This document shows, in pieces, positions 47,650-59,440 of a stretch of 64,000 nucleotides of DNA. The translations under genes and the position numbers were made by a program. The DNA comes from Parus major (Eukaryota > Chordata > Aves > Passeriformes > Paridae): NCBI RefSeq assembly GCF_001522545.3, contig NC_031770.1:108631368-108695367 (forward strand). Direction: 5' to 3'. Under the pieces are notes generated by a model, which was not told the DNA's origin, ran no database searches, and saw only the letters and a list, made by a program, of their open reading frames with translations. Each line of letters opens with the position of its first letter. Position 1 is the stretch's first letter.

Positions 47650-48150
47650 TGTTTGTTGCTGGAGATTTTGGTCTCCTCAGGGCTGAGCCCCTTGGGATAC
47701 TCCCTCATGGGGAATTTCTCTTATCTCAGTTCTGTTTCAGGAAGGATTCTCCAAAGGCTCGTTAACTTCTTGTTTCTTGTGTTTATTAATATATATTATC
47801 AAAAGACTTGGCAGGTCTTCCCCAGACTTTCTGCACAAGTTCCACCCACCATCACCTGGCTCAGGTTGACTTGAATAGCACAAAATGGCCCCAAAATACA
47901 CAGGTCTTTTATCTTTATACTTATCTTCACCCAATTAACAATAGACACTTAAATATTTTTCTTTGTGACCCAATGACCTAACACCTGTGTGCTGCACTGC
48001 TGCATTCTCTATCCAATCCCTTACTATCACCCAAAAACCTCTAGAAGAAGATGAAGATGAAAGAAGAAGGACAAGAGATAACACCCAAAATCCTCCTGTC
48101 CAAAGTCTGAGGTGTCTCAGAAATTAATAAATTTATTTCAAAAACCATTT
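47650..48150 (-). mobile_element. Probable solo LTR of an endogenous retrovirus
   Basis: Read on the - strand this block has LTR-like order. A 'cctcagactttggacagg' start region comes first, then a TATA-like 'gtataaagataaaag' (47906-47920), and about 120 bases later an AATAAA signal (47782-47787 in complement). A short 'cctttggagaatccttcc' to 'tctccagcaaca' end region follows. No retroviral coding region is present, so it is a solo LTR or fragment. The edges are approximate and it may extend to about 48175. The family was not identified and no target duplication was confirmed. Confidence 0.42.
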
Positions 48151-49137
48151 TAGAAATGCTGAGAATTCTTTCTGGTCTCAAAGGGCAGAGAGATTCAGAT
48201 TCCGATTTTCCTGAAATTTTTTGTCTTGTTTCTTATTTGATATCATTTTAAAAATAAACAGAACTTATAAATAAAAGCCCCACTGACAAGTGCTGTGTTT
48301 TAGGTTAAACACAATCCATAATAAAATTTGTGAAGAATGTTAGAAGGTTTTACTGGATTACAGAAAATGTCTTTTAACACTGCCAAGTTTTAAGAAAAGT
48401 TTCATTTTTAAGAAAAGTCAATTTCTGACACAGAAGAACATTCAGCAGCCATGTCTATTCATAAGTAAACTTAATAAATAATTGATTTCTGAATTTAGTG
48501 TTCAAATCTAAGAAGGAAAAAACGGAAAAAAAGAAAAAAGGTTGCTTAGGGAATAATCTCAGCTGAGAAAATTTAAGGTTTTCTGATGGAGCTTTCAATG
48601 GTAAATAATCTTTCATTATTATTCTGTAATAAATTTAAATTGAAGTGATTAAGAAATCATTCAATATTTAAAAACTTAAAATGTAGTTTTTAATATTTTT
48701 GGGCTTTTTGAAATTTTTTCCAATGTTGAGATCTTACCCATGTGCAAGGATGCATTTTTCACTAAGGGTGATATTTTCAGGCAGAAGGTGACTTGGTCTT
48801 ACCCACACTAAGTGGCTTCGAGGTAACTATAAAAGACACCATGACCCTGATAACAAATACTTGGTTGAGTAATGTTGGCATCACCTTTCATGTCAGATCC
48901 ACCCTCTGCCTTCCCAAGACCTTCTGGAAGTCTTCTGGAATGTTTGTTTCCAGTAATCTGAAGGGGAAAGGTCACAGTGAGCTTAATTTAATCACCATCT
49001 TTAGGCAATTGAAGTGACATGATCCCCACTTTTAGCATGGCCCACATACCAAAAATAAAACAAAACCCTGTCTTAAATGGTGCTGTGTTTTCCTTTCCTC
49101 CCAACAGACTCTTAATTGTCAGGCTTTTTTTTGTACA
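48151..49137. other. Unique AT-rich sequence, no gene seen
   Basis: The first 40 bases may belong to the LTR-like block on the left. The rest is AT-rich unique DNA with A-rich tracts near 48519-48540. Confidence 0.5.
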
Positions 49138-49378
49138 GAACCATGGAATCCTTTAGATTGGAAAAGACCCTTAGGATCATCAAACTGCCAAACCCACCAC
49201 TCACCCACGACCCCAAGTGACACATCTTTTAAATACCTCCAAGGATGGTGACTCCACCACTGCCCTGGCAGCCTGTTCCAATACTTGACAACCCTTTTGG
49301 TGAAGGAAATTTCCTTAATACCCAATCTAAACCTCCCCTGGCACAGTTTGAGGCCATTTTCTCCTGTCCAAAATAATG
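49138..49378 (-). repeat. CR1 LINE 3'-end fragment
   Basis: Begins 'agaaccatggaatcctttag', then 'gattggaaaagacccttagg', 'ggatggtgactccaccactg', 'tggcagcctgttccaatact' and 'ctaaacctcccctggcacag'. It is an older CR1 type, nearly full over its 240-base tail. Confidence 0.95.
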
Positions 49379-50878
49379 TTTTCACCCTTTTTTTGGGTTT
49401 TTTTTTTAATCAACCCACATAATCATTTTATTTAGTTCATTCATAAAATTTAAATAATAGTTCATTATTAGGTAATTAAAATATTTTTCAGGTTCATTCA
49501 AAAGATTTCCAATAGTAAGAAAGAGGGAGGGAAAAGAAAAGCTTAGTACAATAGAGAAAAGCTATGCAAAGCAGAAGAGAAAATAATTGGTTGCCATACT
49601 TTGTTTAATCAATACAGTGATAAAATGGCTAAACCCTGAGTGTAAAAGGGCATTGGCAAGATTAAACACTTAATTGTGGTGATTCTGACTCACATTACCA
49701 GGGTTAGATTCAGGGTGAGAAATTTTCTACATGAATATGCTGGTAAGGGAAATCTCTATCTTTTTGGAAAATAAAAGCCAAAGAACAGGCATTAACATCA
49801 AGATGATGTTTTTCTTCTTCTAGAGTTGTTTATTATCAGATCCCTGTGTCATACCACAAGGCACTAGAAGTTCTAACCAGCTGGGTTAAGAACAATTATT
49901 TTCAAAGCAGCAAGTGAAAATGTACCCAGAACGGTACCTGTTGGGTTACTTTTCCAGTAATTCATTAGAACCTTTTGCTTTAGTGCCTCCAGTTGCAAAA
50001 CCACAGATTATTATTGTCACTGAAGGGGGATTTGGAGACAGTGTTTGATTTTAGAAGGCTTTGTTCGATCTCAACACACTCTTTGCTGCCTCACACAAGG
50101 AAAGGAAAGAAGCAGCAGCGAATAAAAATCCAAGCTCCAAGGAACATTGCCTCATGTCCTTTCCCAAGCCCATCAATCTCATCAGACTGAATCCATTTAC
50201 AAAACATTTGTTCTTGTTTATATTTACTGTTATGCTTATATTTCTTCTTTTTATCAGTTTTGTCAGTCTTCTCTACAAATGCCAGCTTGCAGCTCCTGCC
50301 TCTCATCTGCTTCTGTGTATTTGGAAAAGGCTTAGTGATAGTTGCTTAAAATGTTCTGCTCATATGGACAGTACCATGATTTATACCTTAAAATAGATAC
50401 TTATAGTAGGTATAAACCCACATATATTTACACAGAGTCCCAAAGTAGCTTAGTTCCCATGAGAAGCTATAAATGGATAACAAATTTCTATAATTCTTTG
50501 AGAATCAAGAAGCAATAGACTGACCCAGTGGTATGATTTATTGAAGTTGTTAAAATCACTGACAATCTGCAGCTGATGTTCTTCCAGTTCAGAGATGTGC
50601 CCCTATGGGTGGGATGTGCTCATGTGACTGGAATGATGCTTTAATTCTTGGGAGCTGTGACTGTTTGTGTGGGAAGGATGGAAGAATTTCTCTTCAAATC
50701 AGAGCGTGAGATGGAAACTCCATCTTGGGCAGGAAATGAAGGCTTTTCCAGCTCTCTGGAAGATCTGTGAAGACCATAAGCAAGGAGATGTTTTGGTCCT
50801 GAGTCTCAGAGTGACATTTGAAGCTCACACATGGATAAGGGTGGACCTTCTGCATGTACAAAGTCCCTGACGCAGTCA
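49379..50878. other. Unique AT-rich sequence, no gene seen
   Basis: A T-rich run at 49389-49408 borders the CR1 on the left. The + strand frame at 50061-50396 (111 codons) and its overlapping neighbours show no recognisable domain. No repeat family was recognised. Confidence 0.5.
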
Positions 50879-51125
50879 CAGAATCATAGAATCAGAATTA
50901 TAGACAATCCTGACTTGGAAGGAATCCACAAGGATGATCCAGTCCAGCTCCTGGCCCTGCACAGCACCACCCCAAGAATCCTGTGCTTGAGAGCATTATC
51001 CAACCTCCTCTTGAGCTCTGTCAGGCCATTGCTGTGTCCATGCCCTAGGGAGTCTGTTCAGTGCCCAACCACCCTCTGGGTGAAGAAATGTTTCCTAACA
51101 CCCAATCTAAACCTCCCCTGTGAGG
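50879..51125 (-). repeat. CR1 LINE 3'-end fragment
   Basis: Begins with a kept terminal repeat 'cagaatcatagaatcagaat', then 'aaggatgatccagtccagct', 'cctggccctgcacagcacca', 'gtgcttgagagcattatcca' and 'aaatgtttcctaacacccaa'. This is the subfamily with the 'ctggccctgcacag' block, the same one that supplied the nested fragment at 53.9 kb. Confidence 0.95.
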
Positions 51126-51554
51126 AGAAGGGACCTTCCCTGGCTCTGCAGGACTGTCCATCTGCCAAGTGTTCACAGAAGCACTGTACTCTGCTACACA
51201 GCCCCATGTGCTGGACATGACAGCTGGAGCTCCACTGACTTCAAGCAAAGATACTTTGGGCAGATGAGATTTAGGTTCAGTGTTGAATACGAGCACCTTC
51301 CAATGGTGACCTCTTCCACAAGGCTGAAAGAGGAAGAAAGAAACAGTTCAGAAAGGGTAAAGCTGGGGCAGAGCTGCCAGAGCAGTAAAATCTTGTGTTT
51401 CCAGGGCCTCCTGCCCTGTAGCTAAAGGGATTTGGGGAAAGGATCATAACACTCCCCACCACAATCCCTTCCTCAGGCAGCTCCCAGAGAAGAATAATTA
51501 CAATGCCACCCCTCAGTCAGGACTCAGCCTTAGGGCACAGTGCAGCCCAGAGAC
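51126..51554. other. Unique sequence, no gene seen
   Basis: Moderate GC content. Frames of 83-101 codons overlap on both strands. The first part is continuous with the CR1 frame and gives no independent coding support. Confidence 0.45.
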
Positions 51555-51615
51555 ACCAGCGATGGAAAAGACCTATTAGGTCCATTTAGCCAATCCCCCC
51601 GACATTGCAGGGGTC
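51555..51615 (-). repeat. Possible old CR1 terminal remnant
   Basis: 'gatggaaaagacctattagg' followed by 'tccatttagccaatcccccc' resembles the complement of a CR1 3' end ('gaaaagacctattaggtcat' and 'ccaaccccct'). It is diverged and short. Confidence 0.4.
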
Positions 51616-53808
51616 TTCCCTTCCTGCCATGTCCAGCCTTGCTAGCCTTGGGCATGAAGCTGTCACAGAGCTGATGGCTTTGCCACTTCACAGGCTCACG
51701 TGTTGCTGGGACTTCTGACACTGGGCTTCAGCAGTTTTTCAGATGTATAATGGATGATTCTGTGACTGCAAAGCCCCCGTGGGGGCCACTGTGGGTAACA
51801 GCACCGTCTTTAATGTTGGGTTTGGTGGAGCAGCACCTGCAGCAGGTGAGAAATGTAAGAGGGACAAACAGCAGAGTTGACCTGGTACAGCCTGGCCAAT
51901 GCACAGGAGGGGTACAAAAGTGATTTAACTGGGTGAAATGGGGAAAATTGACCACAGTCTGTGGTAAATGTGTGACTGTGATGTGTAACCATAGGTGAAG
52001 GAGGCATTCAGCCTTTGCAATTCTCCTCTGAGGGCATTGTCCCCATGTAAACAACATAAAGAGCAGAGAAGTTGAGGGTTTTTCTAACTCAGGCCTTCGA
52101 GTCCACTTACCAGTTTGTCACACAAAGCTCTTGGCCCTCAGGAGAGTGGGGTAGCAGATTTGAGTCTGGAATAATTGTCATGGCTTTTTTGTTTATTTTT
52201 CTGGAGCCACAACAGTATCTATTAATTCATGGTCCTTTCACATCTCCACAAGGCTTCTCTTGTTTTTCCCTGTTTAATATTCTACTCCTCTGTCCAGAAA
52301 TTAAGGGAAGTAGTGAGCCAAGTTTCTTTACATCTCCCATTCCTCTTGTTTCTTTGCTAGAGATGCAGCATAAGCAAACAAATCACTTTATTCTCCTACC
52401 TGACTGTGATTCAAAGTTTAAGTAGCCCCTTTGGAGCATCAGAACATTTTATTCCCCTGAACAGTAGTTTAAATCACTCTCTATTTGTTGTAAACAAAAA
52501 GAAAAGAAAAAAAAAAAAAAAGGTAAAAAATAAGAGAGTATGTATGAGAGTTAAAGAAAATGTGCAAAAAAATTTTTTGGAGAGAAAGATACCTGCAGAT
52601 GGAACAGGAAAGAATTATGTGCCTTCTTAAAGATATAATGAATGGAACGGAATGGAATAAAGATTCTTCCAAGAGCTAAGAATATTTTTTTTTCCCTAAA
52701 TCATTGTCCTCTTTAAGATCCAGGACTCCAGGTTTTAGCTGTAAGACTCTTAAGAAGTCACACTGCCTATCTCCTTTCAGGATTCAGGAAGCAGTATTAA
52801 GGTACAGTATTAAGACTTATATCTAAATCTGAAAGGTTTAATTAAGCATTGTCTTGGTGGAGGATAGAACTGGAGCCTGTAGAGTTAACACAGTGAGAAG
52901 CCAAATTGCTATATGGGCAGATCTAGGTGGGTTCCTCAGTCCTGGCTCTCTCCCTTTTTAGGGAGTCTGAGTCACTCCCCACATGAATCTGAGAATGAAC
53001 TTTTTCCTACCTCACTTCCACAGCATTAAAACAGAAATAGTATCTTCCCTTACCTTGGAGGCTCATGGAGGGAATAAATCAGGTAATTTCATAAGGCTGT
53101 GCCTGCGTAAGCATGAGCACCAGGGCTAAAAAAAGTATCTTTAAAAGTTATCATCAGGAAGCCCAAAGTAAATTATCCAGCCTTTGCAAAATGTTCTTGA
53201 ATGTTCTTTCCCCTCACTGCTCCCAGTTTGTCAGCTCTGTGTTCAGGGATGTTTCTGCCAGCTGAGCTGTGCCTATCCTCGTGCCCTGGTTTGTGCAGCC
53301 TCCAAACCCAGCGTGGTCAGCAGTGGTTAAAGACAAAATGTCCTAGAAGCCACAAAGTCTCCTCTCTGGAAGGAATATCTTCCTTTCTCAGAGCCTCACT
53401 CCCAGGGAGGCAGGAGATACAGACCAAGTCCTGTACCTTGATTTCACAGGTGAAATTCAGCTTATCACAATACTTTGGCATCCCACAGGTCTTGCCTTTT
53501 GCTACCTCAGAAATTTCCCAGCACAGTGCTGTGATATTTTTAGGCTCTGTGGGACAATAAATAAGGTCCAGTTGAATGGCCTAATTTGTGGTCCACCTGT
53601 GAGCTATGCCTGACTCAGTGTTGTGGAGGAGAGCAGAAAGTGTGAATAAACACCTAGGACAGAGACTGTCAGGTGGTGGCCATACCTTGAAGGAGGCCCA
53701 GAGCAGGCATGTTTTACACCATTCTTGTGTGTTCCAATTGGCCTGAGATGACTGTAAAATATAAACATTATCCTTGGTCCCAATGAAAATATTTCTAGCA
53801 CTATATTG
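51616..53808. other. Unique sequence, no gene seen
   Basis: Contains a 15-base A run at 52507-52521 and a short 'ggaatgaa' type duplication near 52637-52660. The 109-codon - frame (51728-52057) and 119-codon + frame (53201-53560) have no recognisable domain or splice context. Confidence 0.5.
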
Positions 53809-53890
53809 TAGAATCACAGAATAATTTAGGCTGGAAATTACATTTAAGATCATCAAGTCCAACCATTAATCAAACACCACTAAACCATAG
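53809..53890 (-). repeat. CR1 LINE 3' end, first piece of interrupted copy
   Basis: 'gtagaatcacagaataattt', 'aagatcatcaagtccaacca' and 'acaccactaaaccatag' form the 3' end of a CR1 in reverse complement. The match breaks at about 53890 and resumes at 53967 with 'atctacagcacttttaaatc', the next block of the same consensus. Confidence 0.93.
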
Positions 53891-53966
53891 TCCTGCACAG
53901 GGCCAGGAGCTGAACTCAGTGATTCTTGTGGGTCCCCTCCAATTCAGCAGATTCTGTGATTCTGAG
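53891..53966 (+). repeat. CR1 LINE 3' terminus nested in opposite-strand CR1
   Basis: 'tcctgcacagggccaggagc', 'tgaactcagtgattcttgtg', 'ggtcccctccaattcagcag' and 'attctgtgattctgag' are the last 75 bases of a CR1 on the + strand with two terminal 8-base units. It splits the - strand copy around it, so it inserted later. No clear target duplication is visible, as is usual for CR1. Confidence 0.9.
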
Positions 53967-54130
53967 ATCTACAGCACTTTTAAATCCCTCCATGGAAGGT
54001 GACTCCCACCACTACCCTGGGCAGCCTGTTCCAACTCTTGACAACCCATTCAGGAAAGGAGTTTTTTCCTAATATCCAATCCAATCTTCCCTTGGTGCAG
54101 CTTGAGTCCATTTCTTCTTATCCTGTCACT
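53967..54130 (-). repeat. CR1 LINE 3' part, second piece of interrupted copy
   Basis: Continues the copy begun at 53809: 'atctacagcacttttaaatc', 'tgggcagcctgttccaactc', 'ttcctaatatccaatccaat' and 'tggtgcagcttgagtccatt'. Confidence 0.92.
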
Positions 54131-54989
54131 TGTCACTTGACTCTGTGACTGTGTCACAGGACTTCCATGATTTCATTTTCTTAAATTCTGTCCCTGCCAA
54201 TTTACCATTCCCAATACCCTGGATGAGGGACAGGACACAGGAGGCTCTCCTCTGAGTCATGTAACCCAGTGATGAGCACTGAGAGTGGGGTTAGCCTCCA
54301 CCCTGTGACCTGGTGATGGACACCCATTCTAAGCTCTGTCACTCTGCACCTTCTCCACAATGTGACCAGACACATCAAATCTTCCCTCTTCTTCCTCTTG
54401 TGGGACCTGAGGAAACACCAGCCATGTAAGAAATTCTGAGATGTCTCCTTGTCATGCAAGAGCATGGAAATATACATCTGGGTCATTGAGTCAACCAGAT
54501 TTTATCATCCCAACTTTATTCCATTACATTATCGTGTGCCATCAGTTATCACTCTTTAGTTTTATCAACAATTCTTTTATCAAGGATTTTCTGCTCTGTT
54601 TTATCAATATTTATTACTCTAAATGTTATAAGGAGCTGGGCACACCCATTAAGGGCTGTTCTGGCTGTTGTAATAGAAATCTCAGTGGGAGAGAAAAGCA
54701 GAATCAAGTATATATATTGAATATGTCCTGGCTTATCTTCAGGATGCTGTGGCTGGTTGTGTATTAAAAAAACAACAGAGATATTCCCCATTGCTGGAAC
54801 TCATCTTTCTCTACCACAATATCATTTAAAAAGCCCCCCTCCACATGTTATGTGGTCTAAAACAAAGTGGTTTCTCTTAAATGGTACCTGTCATGGTTTG
54901 AATGTAGCACGGGGCCATTCCCAACAGTTAGCTTATGTACAGTTACTTTAATACAAAGGAAGAAAGTTTAAACATGTAGGTGCACACCA
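54131..54989. other. Unique sequence, no gene seen
   Basis: No exon was recognised. 'tgtcatggtttgaa' at about 54890 recalls the first bases of a common avian LTR, but the match ends there and is not called. Confidence 0.5.
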
Positions 54990-56120
54990 TTCCCTCCTAC
55001 TTAACCTCAGTGACATCCAGCCACTCTTAATTTACTTGCACAGACATAGCCAGTGCCTCTCCCTTAGAACTAACCTTTTCTCTCTTTTTTTTTTAATATC
55101 CATATGGTCTAAATGATCCTCTCCAAGGAAAAGTGTCATCTCCTCTCCCTTTCCATAGAGTTAAAATCAAAATGCTTCATAAGCCATATACGGTACTGAA
55201 AGGTTGATAACGAGGTAGCAATCCAAGGTCTTTAGAAGAGGTTTCACCATATTCTCCTCTCAGCAGTGAGTAAAACTGAGTCGTGGTAGTCTGTCACTAC
55301 GCCACATTGCTTAATCACATTACTCCCTGCTTTCATTTGCTCTAATTCTTCACTTGGAAGCTTTTTTTTTTTTGCTCCGAGTAGAACATTTGCAATCTGC
55401 CTTTTTACTGTGCATGCAAAAAGTAGCATGTTTTTAACTTCTGAGAACTCATTCAAGGAGACAGCATCATTTTTGTACATGGTGTTCTCTGAGAGTGCTG
55501 TGCATCCTGCATGCTTGGTTGGTAGCAGCTTAATGCTGTCGTGGTCCTCCAGGGGTTTGTCCCATGTGGTTATAATTAACTTTTAATGTCTGCCTTCAGG
55601 GCAAAACACTTAAGGGGTTAACCAGTTTTCTCCAACAGAATGAATAGTTAAATGGTAACATACGTTTATCAATATATTCCACAAAGCGGAGGAAAATATC
55701 TAAGTATTTTTTCTGCTCCTTGTCTCATATTTGTCTGATTCAGAGCCACTTGCCAACTTGAGAGTGGAGATTATCCTTTCAAATCTCATAATACAAATGT
55801 GCTTGCTATGTGGTTAGCACAGTCTTACTTAGTAGCTGAGTCAGTCTGAAGCTTTGTTGGACCAGATCTCGTTGGTATTTAACCATTGCAAGCACTTACA
55901 GTCTTTCTTTCTCCCACAAGTACATGTTGCATCATGCTGAGACATAGGAGAGTGACTTACTACAAGGACATGCATGACTTTGCAACTAAACCAGACAGAC
56001 TTTACTTATAATCTTGCTAGAGAGATGGGGAAAGTTACTACAGAGGAGTATAATTGCCTCATCACCTGCCTCTGTGTCATTAGAGTGGGACTCAGTTCCT
56101 TAACACTGCATTACAGTGTC
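54990..56120. promoter_or_regulatory. Candidate conserved non-coding block
   Basis: Over 1.1 kb free of recognised repeats, with isolated CpGs ('tatacggtactgaaagg', 'gttgataacgaggtagc', 'cactacgccacattgc', 'gctgtcgtggtcctcc') and words such as 'ttataattaac', 'gcatgcaaaa' and 'catgcttggtt'. Composition suggests constraint compared with the flanking CR1-rich DNA. It contains the 113-codon - strand frame listed separately, so it could be coding, regulatory or neither. Confidence 0.33.
55244..55582 (-). CDS. Open frame of uncertain status, unidentified
   Basis: A - strand frame stays open for 112 codons. It runs from just after an in-frame TAA (55583-55585) to a stop at 55244, with an internal ATG at 55478-55480 giving a 78-residue form. 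The translation has balanced composition and even charge (E-F-S-E-V-K-N-M, L-P-S-E-E-L-E-Q-M-K, N-V-I-K-Q-C-G-V-V) and looks protein-like, but no family was recognised. No clear splice acceptor or Kozak context is visible. A run of four lysine codons comes from an A-run. It lies inside a candidate conserved element, which can give coding-like frames by chance. Confidence 0.2.
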   Translation of the reverse strand, partial: KLIITTWDKPLEDHDSIKLLPTKHAGCTALSENTMYKNDAVSLNEFSEVKNMLLFACTVKRQIANVLLGAKKKKLPSEELEQMKAGSNVIKQCGVVTDYHDSVLLTAERRIW

Positions 56121-57180
56121 ACTGCTTAAAATGACACTAGATACCTGTATTTGGGGAATGCAATCCCACCTTAAATTTAAATGTTCTCTAAGGGCACAAT
56201 GAGCAGCATTCAGCTCCTCAAACATCTTGTGTAATTTTAGTCACTATGGGTTATCCTGGCAATCCAGAAGGGTTCAGCACTTCTTGTAAATTCTTTGATA
56301 CCCAAAAATATTTCCACTGATACCAGTTGGTTGCATTCAGCAATGGACACCCTACAACCTGGCACCTTTCTCTGGATACCTGACCGAGCTCAGAATGAAC
56401 TTTTACCTTCACACTTTGCAGCTGAGCACAAGAAGTGCCTGTCTCTGAAGCAAGAGGCTTAGCAGCAGAGTTGCCTGAGCTCTGATTCAGTAGTCAACAG
56501 TGTGCAGTGAGCTCTCAGCTATGCATGGTATGGACATGCCTTGCAGGGCTGTACTGAGGCTGGAATAAACCCATGGAAGAATGGCCAGTGCTCTCAAAGT
56601 GTGCTGAGTGAGCCCACAAAGGGGACCAAGCCTGTCAAGAAGTAAAAAAGTTGACCAAAAATATATATATTTACTCCTGTATGTTTGGCTGTGATATTTT
56701 TTTACTGATGTACCATTCATAAATCTTGAGAGAGACTTAAGGGTGCATAATGTGGCAGAAGATTGTTTCCTCTTAGATATAATGGAAGATTAAGACTGCA
56801 TCTGAAAGTCTGGAAATTAATTCATTGTGTTCTTGAAGAAGTTCCAGTAGATTCATTTGCTTTAACGATGGGCACTCAACTGGGGAAATACTTCAGTAAA
56901 ACACTTATATTCTGTGGGACATTATGGCCACATTCTCTAAGGTAAACTAAAATCAGATATAGTGTTTTGGGGATGTTCCTTCCTCAGCCATCCCATCCCC
57001 TTGTCTGTCACTGGCTGTGGGCCACGATGTGTTCCAGGGTTTGAATTCATCATCTCTGGTGAGTTCAGCAAACTGCTGGTACACCCCCTGCCCCTCACCA
57101 GGAACTGCAGTAGTGAAAGCTCAGCCTTTCAGCTGAGAAATCTCACAGCCTCACTGCTCCTCAGCAGCTGAAGATAATCA
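56121..57180. other. Unique sequence, no gene seen
   Basis: No exon, repeat family or RNA gene was recognised. An AT dinucleotide stretch lies at 56660-56672. Confidence 0.55.
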
Positions 57181-57418
57181 CAGAGTCATTGCAGAAACAG
57201 AATGAGTTGGGTTGGAAAGGACCTTAAAGATCCCTCAGTTCCAATCCCTGCCATGGGCAGGGGCACCTTCCACTATCCCAGGTTGCTCCAAGCCCTGTTC
57301 AACCTGGCCTTGAACACTTCCAGGGATGGAGCAGCCACAACCTCACAGTGAAGAATTTCTTCTTAATATCCAATCTAAACCTACTCTCTTTCAATTCAAA
57401 GCCATTCCCTCTAGTACT
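57181..57418 (-). repeat. CR1 LINE 3'-end fragment
   Basis: Reverse-complement young CR1. It has 'gggttggaaaggaccttaaa', 'tccctgccatgggcaggggc', 'aggttgctccaagccctgtt', 'cttccagggatggagcagcc' and 'atccaatctaaacctactct'. It matches the copies at 39.7 and 59.2 kb closely. Confidence 0.95.
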
Positions 57419-59198
57419 AATCTTTGTGCTCCACTGAGACTCAAGGGTGAGTGGGCACATTTTGCCTTGTCTGCTGTGGGATCCAAAGCCTAAAACAGTG
57501 AAACAAAGAGGATCCCCATGTTGATAACAGCTCAAACAACACAGATAATGTCCAAGAACTGAATTAGATCTGTAGATAGAATTAAATTAGTTACATGGCT
57601 AAACCATTTTCCATCCTTTGTAACAAACTACAGGATAATGATCATCCCTGTTTTAGAGATGGATGGGAGCAAGACACCCAGAAATAAACTGTCCACCCTG
57701 TGCAAATCAGTAGCTCAAGTAAAGTAAGTGCCAAGATCTTGTGGGTGAGTCATTCAGCTGACCACACTTTCAAGTCTGCACAATGTTGTAAATCATCTTT
57801 TGCTGGCTTCAGGCTGTTAATTCTTTTCACTGTCAGCCCATTCTACTGAGACACAACCGAGTAACATTAACTTTTATACTCAGTCATTTCCCTATTGTTG
57901 ACTTGATCTGATCTCAGTGGAGAGTTGCTGTCAGTATCCCTCAAAGAAAATGGGCTGTGTTAAACACCTCCGACTGGTGCTTGAGCAAAAGCCTGAATCC
58001 TCCATCAAATATTACTGCCTTGGCAAAAGGGAAAAAGGGAGGGGGAATACAGACTATTAAGAGTTTTGGAAAATACTTAATAAACTTGTCTGTGTATTGT
58101 CTGTGACTCCAAATTCAACTTAAAATTGTGATTTATTATCCAATTCTCCTGCATGTCAGAGAGCACAGCTATGAAGTAAGGCCTCATAAACCATATCACG
58201 TTGCTGTGTTCACTATTTTTAAGGCTCACATATTTATTTATGAGCAGAGTCAACCTTAAATAGCAGATTTCATTGACATTAGGGTATATCTGGGGTAGCT
58301 CTCTGGCAATCACTGCAATGACACTTGATATTCACAGTTAGGCACTACAGCTCTTGGTAATCTCCTGTAAAATCTTCCACTTTTAAAGAACATCTCAACA
58401 TTATGAAATCAAAGGAGTAAGATCCACCTCTTCCATATTCCTCTCCCCCCAGTACTGAAAGCAACTAAACCCGACAATGTCAGCCCAGACCGTATGTTCT
58501 CCTAAATCGGTCCCCTTTTGCAAAAGCATTGGAATGTGTGGGAACCATAAGAATGAGGCTCCAGTCCCCATGCAGAAATATTCTAACTATATTTCTTTTG
58601 ACTAAGTTATGCTCTTCTATGAGTCTGGAGCTATTAAAAAATTTTCATTCCATCATGTAACTCTTCAGACTCCTACATAACAGAAAAAAACTTAATGTTT
58701 CATGAAAATCATGATAATATTTTGGAAGTTTTCTCCATTGCTGACAATAAATTACATTAATTAAAACACTTTTGAAAGTAGTCTTGGTTAGTGCTATGTA
58801 TGTATAACTAATATTGAATTGAAACATTTTTTCCTGAAGGATCTTCTTGGAGCGGGAGAGAAGTAATGGGACTTCCTTTTCTTCATTAAATTTTGTCCAA
58901 ATTGCTGCACAACTCGACTCTTCACTTTTACATCCAGTCATTTAACACTCTGCCAAGCATTTCACAAGTGGAATTTGAAGCACAAATAGTGCTTCAGGAC
59001 AAAGAGTCCCAGAACAGGTTTTTGTTGAGAAACTCTGATTTATCTTGGGACAGGGAGTAGTGTAGCTAAGTTTTTTGGTTTGGGTATGACCAGACCTCAC
59101 CATTAGGCTGCAGAGCAAGAGAATGGACTTGACACAGATGTAAATGATTTATATATTCACAGGTGGGTTAAAGAAGTTGAATATGGCAAACTACACAG
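57419..59198. other. Unique AT-rich sequence, no gene seen
   Basis: No exon, RNA gene or repeat family was recognised. The 98-codon - frame at 58645-58941 has no recognisable domain. Confidence 0.55.
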
Positions 59199-59372
59199 AA
59201 TCCTGGAATCATGGAATGGTTTGGGTTGGAAATACCTTAAAGATCATCCAGTTCCACCTCCTGCCATGGACAGGGACACCTTCCACTATCCCAGGTTACT
59301 CCAAGACCCATCCAGCCTAAACTTGGACACCTCCAGGGATGGGGCAACCACAGCTTCTCTGGGCACCCTGTG
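59199..59372 (-). repeat. CR1 LINE 3'-end fragment
   Basis: 'atcctggaatcatggaatgg', 'taaagatcatccagttccac', 'ctgccatggacagggacacc', 'ttccactatcccaggttact' and 'caaccacagcttctctgggc'. It is the young CR1 type, cut off at the 'gggcaccctgtg' block. Confidence 0.94.
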
Positions 59373-59440
59373 AAAAAGAAGAGTTTCCATAGAACTGAGC
59401 AAATTAATGGCAAGACCAGTGTGAAGAATGATTCTTTCAA

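Noticed and set aside
47565..47874. Overlapping + strand frames
   Set aside because: They cross the LTR-like block and have no coding character.
54890..54960. 'tgtcatggtttgaa', resembling the start of a common avian LTR
   Set aside because: Similarity stops after about 14 bases and no other LTR landmark follows.
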